A stretch of DNA of 5,032 nt, from assembly GCA_018644745.1 (NCBI GenBank), contig JABGPX010000891.1:1-5032 (forward strand), given 5' to 3'. This document shows, piece after piece, positions 1 to 5,032 of the stretch. The position numbers and the translations under genes were made by a program. The notes under the pieces were generated by a model that did no database searches, had not been told where the DNA came from, and saw nothing but the letters and a program-made list of their open reading frames with translations. The stretch is from Spirochaetales bacterium. Its GTDB lineage: Bacteria > Spirochaetota > Spirochaetia > ARS1246. Positions within the stretch are counted from its first letter, which is position 1. Each line of letters begins with the position of its first letter.

Positions 1-1808
1 TGATCAATAGATACTCCAACATCATAAATGGTCCAAATATCCTTCACATCGAGTTCAAAGGTGAGAGGATCTACCGCCGTATGGATGACATTAATCCCCC
101 AGCCGTAGGTAGGATATGCGTCTCCGGTGAGAGTCGCCTGATCCCACTTCAGATGCTCCGGATGAGTATAGTCCTGGCTTATCTTTTGGTCTTCACCCTT
201 CCGCCAATCTGCCTTGAGCCTCTTCGCAGCCTCCTGCAGCAGGTAGCCTACAACCATGATAGAGCGGGAGGCGCAGGTCGGCCCGGAGTTCGGTACCTGG
301 TCGGTATCCGGCCTTTCATAGACTATCTTCGACAAGGGCAGATCGAGTACTCCAGCCACAACCTTCTTGAAAGTAGTCAGAAGGCCCTGACCCATGTCTA
401 CTCCCGCGGCTCCGATCCGGACAACACCGTCGGCGCTTTTTTCGAGAGTTACTCTGCCCTTGATGATGTCCTGCTCACCGCTCCCGGTGAAACCGCAGCC
501 GTGGCTGAATATGGAAACACCTATACCTTCGCCTTTTGGGAGAGATTTTCTTTTGAGAGAATAGCCGGACCGCGCCTCGATTCGTTCGAGCATTTCGCCC
601 AAGAGAACCTCATCATAGATTGTGCCGCCTGTCTCGGTTCGGTCTCCCTTCTTCTGGAAATATCGCGCCTTATATTCTATGGACTCAGAACCGGATTCGG
701 CGGCGAGATGATCCATATGCATTTCAATGGCAAACAGCGCCTGGGGCGCACCAAAACCGCGAAAGGCGTCTGAGGGCACAATGTTTGTAGCAAAGGCGCG
801 GCCGCGTATTTTGGCAGACGGTATATCATACGCGCCGGTTACGGTAAAAAGAGTTCGTTGAAGCACCACACTGCTGCAGGTAATATAAGCGCCGGCATTC
901 AGTTTTATATCAACATCCATTCCCAGTATGTCGCCGTTTTCATCTAGAGCGGTTCGAAATGTAATCTTTGAAGGATGACGCTTGGAGGTGAACTCCATAT
1001 CTTCCATCCGCTCTAAAATGAACTGGATCGGCGCACCGGTTTTTACCACGGCCACCCCGAGAGCGGTAGCCAGGACATCCGGATAGTGTTCCTTCCCGCC
1101 GAATCCGCCGCCGGTGTGAGCCTGTTTCACCCGGATTTCATCTTTCGGCAGCCCGAGGGTGTTCGCGAGAGATTTCTGCAGATAGAAAGGGCATTGGGTG
1201 GACGCGTAGAGAGTCAGTTTCTCATCCTCAAAGAGCATCATGCAGCCCTGAGGCTCCATGTATACATGCTCTTGAAATCCCGTTGAAAACACTTCCTCTA
1301 TTACTTGTGCTGCCGCTGTCTCCGCCTGATTCCAGCTTCCTTTTTCGATGGTAAAATCCACAAACACGTTGTCACTTCCGTGGACCGCAGTGCCGCCTAT
1401 AACAGACTCGGACTCCTCGATTGTACCGACCGCCGGTGCAGGATCTGAATCATATTCAACGACGACCGCCGCCAAGAGTTCCTCGAGAATAGATCTATCC
1501 GGTCCCACCAGCAGCGCTATGGTCTGACCATAGAATCGCACCTCATCGGTCGCAAACACCGGCCAGTCATCCTCTATCATAAGGATGGTATTTTTCCCCT
1601 TTTCAGGTATATCGGAAGCGTCTACTACGGTATAACCTTCGGGCATACCGGGATAACTGACCGCGGTAATCCGGCCCCGGGCCACCAGCGCTCTCACGGT
1701 TCGAGCATAGAGAAGGCCCTCAACGGAAATATCGGAAACATAAGCCGCTCTTCCCGCCGCCTTTGCCGCGGCGTCCACTCGCCGAACAGGAGTGCTGATG
1801 CCGTTCAT
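1..1808 (-). CDS. Xanthine dehydrogenase family molybdopterin-binding (large) subunit, 3' end beyond the window
   Basis: This is the molybdenum-cofactor subunit of a purine-type molybdenum hydroxylase; 602 residues are visible and the frame is still open at the left edge. My translation begins MNGISTPVRRVDAAAKAAGR, the usual start of free-standing large subunits, so no N-terminal 2Fe-2S or FAD domain is fused on. The a/b hammerhead domain covers about residues 10-130 and the Mo-binding domains follow from about 160. Cofactor and active-site motifs are STQ (203-205), GGGFGGKE (233-240), AFRGFGAPQ (348-356), DMGQG (471-475) and VPNSGPTCAS (505-514). Counted against bovine xanthine oxidoreductase from memory, Gln205, Glu240, Arg318, Phe352 and Gln474 fall on Gln767, Glu802, Arg880, Phe914 and Gln1040. 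The Glu/Arg pair is typical of purine hydroxylases. The catalytic Glu1261 equivalent (GEPP motif) lies off the window. The start ATG overlaps the ygeY stop (ATGA), with AAGGA 9 bases upstream. E. coli XdhA and XdhD are relatives. The family is certain; xanthine as substrate is likely but inferred. Confidence 0.95.
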   Translation of the reverse strand, partial: MNGISTPVRRVDAAAKAAGRAAYVSDISVEGLLYARTVRALVARGRITAVSYPGMPEGYTVVDASDIPEKGKNTILMIEDDWPVFATDEVRFYGQTIALLVGPDRSILEELLAAVVVEYDSDPAPAVGTIEESESVIGGTAVHGSDNVFVDFTIEKGSWNQAETAAAQVIEEVFSTGFQEHVYMEPQGCMMLFEDEKLTLYASTQCPFYLQKSLANTLGLPKDEIRVKQAHTGGGFGGKEHYPDVLATALGVAVVKTGAPIQFILERMEDMEFTSKRHPSKITFRTALDENGDILGMDVDIKLNAGAYITCSSVVLQRTLFTVTGAYDIPSAKIRGRAFATNIVPSDAFRGFGAPQALFAIEMHMDHLAAESGSESIEYKARYFQKKGDRTETGGTIYDEVLLGEMLERIEARSGYSLKRKSLPKGEGIGVSIFSHGCGFTGSGEQDIIKGRVTLEKSADGVVRIGAAGVDMGQGLLTTFKKVVAGVLDLPLSKIVYERPDTDQVPNSGPTCASRSIMVVGYLLQEAAKRLKADWRKGEDQKISQDYTHPEHLKWDQATLTGDAYPTYGWGINVIHTAVDPLTFELDVKDIWTIYDVGVSID

Positions 1809-3010
1809 AATGGCATGTCCTTGTCGAGAACATACGGCAACGCGGCATACACGGCGCTGCAGGTTACCAAATCATCAATTCGGGTATGCTCATTCGGGGC
1901 GTGGGCCTGGTTTTCATCTCCCGGTCCAAATCCAATGCAGGGAATCTGGTGCCGTCCGCATATCGCAACGCAGTTTGTACTGAAGGTCCACTTGCCGATT
2001 TCCGGCTGCTTGCCGTAAAGCTGCGAGTATGTGTCCGCACCGGCTCGCACCAGCGGGTGATCCTCAGGTATCTTCCAGGTTGGAAAATAGAGCTCCTGGC
2101 CGTAGTCGATACCCTGCCATCCTTTTTTCTCGAACAAAGGCATCGACACCGATTCGAGATCGGATCCCATACAGTCTCTCACCTGCTGCAGGGCCATATC
2201 GGCGGTTTCGCCCCAGGTTAGACGGCGATCGAGATACAGACGACCCTGATCAGGAACGGCGCATTGGCTCGGCCCGTGTATATTCATCTGTGAAACCACC
2301 ACCGTGCCTTTTCCGAGAAACTCATCGGGTTCGAGTTGTGCGTTGAGACTCTCCATTGCGAGTGCCGCCCGGGCGGCCTTATACGCGGCACTGCTTCCTC
2401 TTTCGGGGGCGCTGCCATGGGCTGAGACTCCGCGAATAACCGCTTCCATTTCCATCCGGCCGCGATGTCCGCGGTAAAGCCGGCAGCTTGTCGGCTCGGT
2501 GGAAACTGCGTAATCAGGACGCAGTCCCTCCTCCTCGATAAGATATTTCCAGCAGAGACCATCGCAGTCTTCCTCGAGAACCGTGAAGGTGAAGTACACG
2601 CTGTGGTCCCCATTGTAGTCCAGGCCTTTTAGAATTTTTCCCGCTGCGATCATAGCTGCCGCACCGCCCTTCTGGTCGGAACTGCCCCGTCCATGCACAA
2701 GGCCGTCCATGATCAAACCGGAAAAAGGATCCATCGTCCATTGAGACTCATCACCAACGGTAACTGTATCGACATGGGCATCAAAGGCCAGGACTTTCGG
2801 ACCGTTCCCGACACGTGCGATCACGCTTCCGAGTCCGTCAATGCGTACCTCATCAAAACCCGCTTCTATGCACATTCCTTCGATAAGACGGCACACCTTT
2901 TCTTCTTCCCCGCTGTATGATTGGATTTTCACCAATTTCGAGAGTATCTCCGCGGTATCCTGACGGGAAGAGGACGCCGCCTTTTGTATGTTCTTCGTTA
3001 TATCACTCAT
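1805..3010 (-). CDS. ygeY: YgeY family M20 metallohydrolase (putative selenium-metabolism/purine-catabolism hydrolase)
   Basis: A cytoplasmic two-zinc hydrolase of the M20 peptidase/deacylase superfamily (ArgE/DapE-like), 401 residues from the preferred start; E. coli YgeY has about 403. In numbering from the preferred ATG (3010-3008), the metal and catalytic residues are all present: His79-x-Asp81 in FDAHVDTV, Asp112 in GRGSSDQKGG, the Glu146-Glu147 pair in LEEDCDG, Glu172 in STEPT and His370 in HAPNEH. The dimerisation domain runs from about 180 to 290 and carries the AHGSAPERG motif (His198). LEEDCDGLCW, DRRLTWGET and KWTFSTN are characteristic of YgeY and point to it rather than to ArgE or DapE. 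The preferred ATG overlaps the ssnA stop as ATGA; an in-frame ATG at 3031-3029 would add seven residues but lacks a ribosome-binding site. Downstream the gene ends in a second ATGA overlap with the molybdenum subunit. The substrate is not fixed by sequence; the context suggests an amide or ureido intermediate of purine breakdown, which is inference. Confidence 0.95.
   Translation of the reverse strand: MSDITKNIQKAASSSRQDTAEILSKLVKIQSYSGEEEKVCRLIEGMCIEAGFDEVRIDGLGSVIARVGNGPKVLAFDAHVDTVTVGDESQWTMDPFSGLIMDGLVHGRGSSDQKGGAAAMIAAGKILKGLDYNGDHSVYFTFTVLEEDCDGLCWKYLIEEEGLRPDYAVSTEPTSCRLYRGHRGRMEMEAVIRGVSAHGSAPERGSSAAYKAARAALAMESLNAQLEPDEFLGKGTVVVSQMNIHGPSQCAVPDQGRLYLDRRLTWGETADMALQQVRDCMGSDLESVSMPLFEKKGWQGIDYGQELYFPTWKIPEDHPLVRAGADTYSQLYGKQPEIGKWTFSTNCVAICGRHQIPCIGFGPGDENQAHAPNEHTRIDDLVTCSAVYAALPYVLDKDMPL
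1818..1822 (-). promoter_or_regulatory. Ribosome-binding site of the xanthine dehydrogenase subunit gene
   Basis: AAGGA on the minus strand lies inside the last codons of ygeY, 9 bases before the ATG at 1808-1806. The spacing is good and it supports this ATG as the start, in the ATGA overlap with the ygeY stop codon. Confidence 0.7.
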
Positions 3011-4317
3011 AGGGTATCCATATTCTCCCATAGTTTTTTTGCAGCATCCCTTGCCCGGGCGTATAAGTCATTTATGGGTTTGGTAAACCCTCCTGCCTCA
3101 AGCACATACTCGCCATTTACCAAAACGCTGTGTACGTTCCTGCTGCTCATTCCGAAGAGGACATGCCCGGCGAGGTTTTCTTCAAGCATCGGCGTCGGCG
3201 CAAGATAATCGAGTACGGTTAGGTCGGCTTTATATCCTTCTTTTATCCTGCCGAACTTGTCATCAAAACAGCGTCCGATAACACGGTTGCCGTTCTGAAG
3301 ATATCCCACGTAGTCAGACGGTCCGAGACTGCCGTTAGAGTCGCGATGTTTGAAGTAAGCAAACTTCAGCTCCTCCAGCACATCCGCGCCTATCCCGTCG
3401 GTCCCGATGCAGACCGAGTGCAACTCTCCCAGATGTTCATTATAACCGACGCTGTTGTTCATATTGGATCGACAATTATGTGCGAGCGTCGCGCCGCTTG
3501 TATTCAGCAGGGCTCTATCGTCGGCATTCAGGTAGATACCGTGAGCAATCAGAGAATTGCCGGTTACCAGACCGTAATCCGCAAGACGGCGGAGAGGTTC
3601 CGTATCATTATAGCGATGCGAGAAAGATGGATCAAAACGATCTTCAGAAACATGAATGTGAAAGCCTTTGCCCGAGCTCTCCACGAGATCGCCCAAAGCC
3701 CGCAGCCCGTCGTCGCTGAGGGTAAACGGCGCGTGGCCGCCGATCATGGACTCCACAAGTCTCGATTCAGAAGTTTTTTCGGTCATTATCAGCTCCGCAA
3801 AACGACGGTTCTCTTCAACCCCTTCCTTCCATCCCGCGGTGCCGTTGCGATCGGTGGTTTCGTAACATTCCACTCCCCGTAATCCGCTCTCTTCAAAACA
3901 GCCCTTTAGCACATCCAATGAACCAAAGATAAAGGAGGGCGATGCATGATGATCCACAACCGAGGTGCACCCGGCCTTTATTGCTTCAAGACAACAGATA
4001 ATGCCGCTGTAGTAGAGAGACTGCTCATCGAGGGCTCGGTCGAGGCGCCACCATAAATGTGTGAGATTTGAAACGAAGTCGGTACTCGCCGGGATATTCG
4101 CGGTGATGCCCCGCGCCAGACCTGAGTAGAAATGGTTGTGTCCGCAAACCAGGCCGGGCATTACTACCATTCCCTTCATATCGCGCTTCGCATCTCCGTC
4201 CCTCGGAGTTAGGGCCTGTCCGACCTCCTCTATTCGGGTTCCGGCTATTCTGATATCTACGCCTTCGACAACTTTCGGCGGGTCAAGTTCCACGAGAGTC
4301 GCATTCGTCAGCAGCAT
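3007..4317 (-). CDS. ssnA: SsnA family aminohydrolase (amidohydrolase superfamily)
   Basis: A complete 436-residue cytoplasmic metal-dependent amidohydrolase of the cytosine deaminase/chlorohydrolase/guanine deaminase branch; E. coli SsnA has about 442. The N-terminal composite beta domain (1-52) is followed by a TIM barrel whose metal ligands are visible: His60 and His62 in VCGHNHFYSG, His222 in IHVSED, His259 in LIAHGIYL and Asp307 in IGTDGIGAD. Family hallmarks are NLTHLWWRLDRALDEQSLYYSG-like text at 84-105, GCTSVVDHHASP (117-127), GGHAPFT (193-199), NCRSNMNN (281-288) and GYKADLTVLDY (361-371). The ATG has AAGGAG 7 bases upstream. The gene follows ygfK by 12 bases and overlaps ygeY by ATGA. 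Members of this branch hydrolyse exocyclic amino or ring C-N bonds of N-heterocycles, which fits a purine-catabolic cluster, but the exact substrate is not known from sequence. The early E. coli link of ssnA to stationary-phase survival does not define its chemistry. Confidence 0.96.
   Translation of the reverse strand: MLLTNATLVELDPPKVVEGVDIRIAGTRIEEVGQALTPRDGDAKRDMKGMVVMPGLVCGHNHFYSGLARGITANIPASTDFVSNLTHLWWRLDRALDEQSLYYSGIICCLEAIKAGCTSVVDHHASPSFIFGSLDVLKGCFEESGLRGVECYETTDRNGTAGWKEGVEENRRFAELIMTEKTSESRLVESMIGGHAPFTLSDDGLRALGDLVESSGKGFHIHVSEDRFDPSFSHRYNDTEPLRRLADYGLVTGNSLIAHGIYLNADDRALLNTSGATLAHNCRSNMNNSVGYNEHLGELHSVCIGTDGIGADVLEELKFAYFKHRDSNGSLGPSDYVGYLQNGNRVIGRCFDDKFGRIKEGYKADLTVLDYLAPTPMLEENLAGHVLFGMSSRNVHSVLVNGEYVLEAGGFTKPINDLYARARDAAKKLWENMDTL
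3025..3029 (-). promoter_or_regulatory. Possible ribosome-binding site of ygeY
   Basis: GGGAG on the minus strand lies within the last codons of ssnA, 14 bases before the preferred ygeY ATG at 3010-3008. The spacing is longer than ideal, so initiation probably relies partly on ribosomes finishing ssnA at the ATGA overlap. It lies downstream of the alternative ATG at 3031-3029 and cannot serve that one. Confidence 0.45.
3034..3040 (-). other. A7 slippery heptamer in phase for a -1 shift from ssnA into ygeY
   Basis: The ssnA codons 426-428 read GCA AAA AAA, which gives A_AAA_AAA in the X_XXY_YYZ phase required for -1 tandem slippage. After a -1 slip the next codons are ACT then the ATG at 3031, which is exactly the open ygeY frame. 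The product would be an SsnA-YgeY fusion of about 837 residues. I see no clear upstream Shine-Dalgarno stimulator and did not find a strong downstream hairpin by eye, so function is unproven; the A-run may simply encode Lys-Lys. Confidence 0.35.
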
Positions 4318-4324
4318 TTCTCTT

Positions 4325-4330
4325 CTCCTT
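4325..4330 (-). promoter_or_regulatory. Ribosome-binding site of ssnA
   Basis: AAGGAG on the minus strand begins on the last base of the ygfK TAA stop (4332-4330) and lies 7 bases before the ssnA ATG at 4317-4315. This is a strong site with ideal spacing, and it confirms the start. A ribosome ending ygfK would physically cover it, so the two genes are probably translationally linked. Confidence 0.85.
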
Positions 4331-5032
4331 TAGAGCTCAACAGGTCCGAGCAGATAGCTATGATCCTGGATAACGGTTTCTATAAGTTTCTTAGCTTTTG
4401 AATCCTCCACACCGCTCACAGTGCCGGAATTACCGTCAACTGTGATCTCCGTCACCTGTCCGTCAGCTCGATAGAGACCGGGTGTTTGCCCTTCGGTACC
4501 GGGCAGGAAAAACCCGGGATTCGAGCTGGTTTGAAAGTCCTCTTCCCGGTTGAAGATCGTGAGTTTATCCAAATAGGGATCACCGTCCCACGGGCAGAAT
4601 GTACCGCAGTTGCCGCACTCATTGCAGAAAGCATCGATATGGACAATCTGCATCTCATCTTGGAATCCATCGATCTCGATGAAAGTATTTGCCCGGTTTG
4701 GACAAACTTCGACACATTTCAGACAAAGCGCCCGGCAGCCAAGACATCGATGGGATTCCGCGGCGCGTATCGTTTCGTCGGGATCTCCGGCTTTGGAGCC
4801 AGGAATGAGATGATCCCTGCGTGAGCGCAGCGGAATATCACTTTCAATAGATGTGCTTAGGACAGCAAACCGCTCGCCCCCTTCGCGGGCGAGAATCTTC
4901 TCACTTATTTCACGAGCCGATGCAATTGCTTTTACAATGGTCGACGCGCCGGCAGCGGCGTCGCCAACTATAAAAATACCACGGGCTTCCGCGGCATCCC
5001 GATCCTCGACGCCTATCTCCACGAGCTTGTCG
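4330..5032 (-). CDS. ygfK: YgfK family FAD/iron-sulfur oxidoreductase (annotated as putative selenate reductase subunit), C-terminal part, 5' end beyond the window
   Basis: The C-terminal 233 residues of a protein that in E. coli is about 1,030 residues long; the frame is open through the right edge, so the GTG at 5022-5020 is an internal valine, not a start. Counting from that codon, residues 15-43 are the end of the GltD-like FAD/NAD(P)H domain, with the flavin-site motif FIVGDAAAG followed by STIVKAIASA. A two-cluster ferredoxin-type domain follows. Its cysteines are at 93, 96, 100, 103 and 107 (C-x2-C-x3-C-x2-C-x3-CP) and at 133, 136, 139 and 143 (C-x2-C-x2-C-x3-CP), enough for two 4Fe-4S clusters plus one extra cysteine. 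A tail of about 85 residues ends in SYLLGPVEL and resembles the YgfK family. The protein probably passes electrons between NAD(P)H and a purine-redox step. The selenate-reductase name is historical and poorly supported. It heads the visible operon, 12 bases before ssnA. Confidence 0.94.
   Translation of the reverse strand, partial: DKLVEIGVEDRDAAEARGIFIVGDAAAGASTIVKAIASAREISEKILAREGGERFAVLSTSIESDIPLRSRRDHLIPGSKAGDPDETIRAAESHRCLGCRALCLKCVEVCPNRANTFIEIDGFQDEMQIVHIDAFCNECGNCGTFCPWDGDPYLDKLTIFNREEDFQTSSNPGFFLPGTEGQTPGLYRADGQVTEITVDGNSGTVSGVEDSKAKKLIETVIQDHSYLLGPVEL

Noticed and set aside
81..773. A 230-codon open frame on the plus strand
   Set aside because: It is antisense to the clearly coding molybdenum-subunit gene, shows no recognisable domain and has no ribosome-binding site; it is a by-product of the codon structure on the other strand.
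3029..3031. Upstream ATG as the ygeY start (408 residues)
   Set aside because: No ribosome-binding site precedes it, and the ATG at 3010-3008 forms an ATGA overlap with GGGAG upstream and gives a length close to E. coli YgeY.
3346..3882. A 178-codon open frame on the plus strand
   Set aside because: It lies wholly antisense to ssnA, whose metal ligands and family motifs are intact; no independent coding signal.
4486..4824. Plus-strand open frame of 112 codons and a minus-strand frame at 4452-4715
   Set aside because: Both overlap the cysteine-rich ygfK domain in other frames and have no recognisable motifs.
4873..4893. Perfect 7-bp GC-rich inverted repeat (CTCGCCC / GGGCGAG, 7-base loop)
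   Set aside because: It is inside the ygfK coding sequence, encodes ordinary residues and has no following T-run, so it is not a terminator; chance at this base composition is likely.
5020..5022. GTG as a start codon of a 230-residue protein
   Set aside because: The frame continues without a stop to the window edge and the FAD-site motif follows at once, so this is an internal valine of a longer YgfK.
1..5032. Selenocysteine codons or a SECIS-type site in the four genes
   Set aside because: No in-frame TGA occurs inside any of the reading frames; selenium-dependent hydroxylases of this kind carry selenium as a cofactor ligand, not as selenocysteine, so the window cannot show selenium use.

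Overview
The window is a piece of one leftward (minus-strand) operon and is coding from edge to edge. Read in the direction of transcription (right to left) it holds: the C-terminal quarter of a YgfK-type flavin/iron-sulfur oxidoreductase (4330-5032, cut by the right edge); a complete SsnA aminohydrolase (3007-4317); a complete YgeY M20-family hydrolase (about 1805-3010); and the first 602 codons of a xanthine-dehydrogenase-type molybdenum hydroxylase large subunit (1-1808, cut by the left edge). I see no promoter, terminator, RNA gene, mobile element, CRISPR array or intergenic stretch longer than 12 bases.

ygfK, ssnA and ygeY belong to a known anaerobic gene neighbourhood. Its E. coli form is spread over ygeW-ygeX-ygeY-hyuA ... 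ygfK-ssnA-ygfM-xdhD. The cluster was first linked to selenium-dependent molybdenum hydroxylases by comparative genomics. From memory, it has more recently been linked to oxygen-independent breakdown of uric acid and other purines in gut anaerobes. The molybdenum subunit here keeps, at exact spacing, the residues that act on the purine in bovine xanthine oxidoreductase (equivalents of Gln767, Glu802, Arg880 and Phe914), so a purine hydroxylase is the natural reading. A plausible division of labour is that the Mo enzyme hydroxylates or otherwise redox-converts the purine, YgfK carries electrons to or from NAD(P)H and iron-sulfur partners, and SsnA and YgeY hydrolyse C-N bonds in the purine or its ring-opened products. 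The individual reactions of YgfK, SsnA and YgeY cannot be read from sequence alone.

Coupling is very tight. The ssnA ribosome-binding site sits on the ygfK stop codon, and ssnA/ygeY and ygeY/xdh both overlap by ATGA. An in-frame A7 slippery heptamer near the end of ssnA would, after a -1 slip, lead directly into the ygeY frame.

The organism is a bacterium of moderate, slightly GC-leaning composition with regular use of ATA isoleucine codons and AGGAG-type ribosome-binding sites. The gene content implies an anaerobic or facultative lifestyle with purine catabolism. A spirochaete or clostridial-type anaerobe would fit, but the sequence does not settle the phylum.
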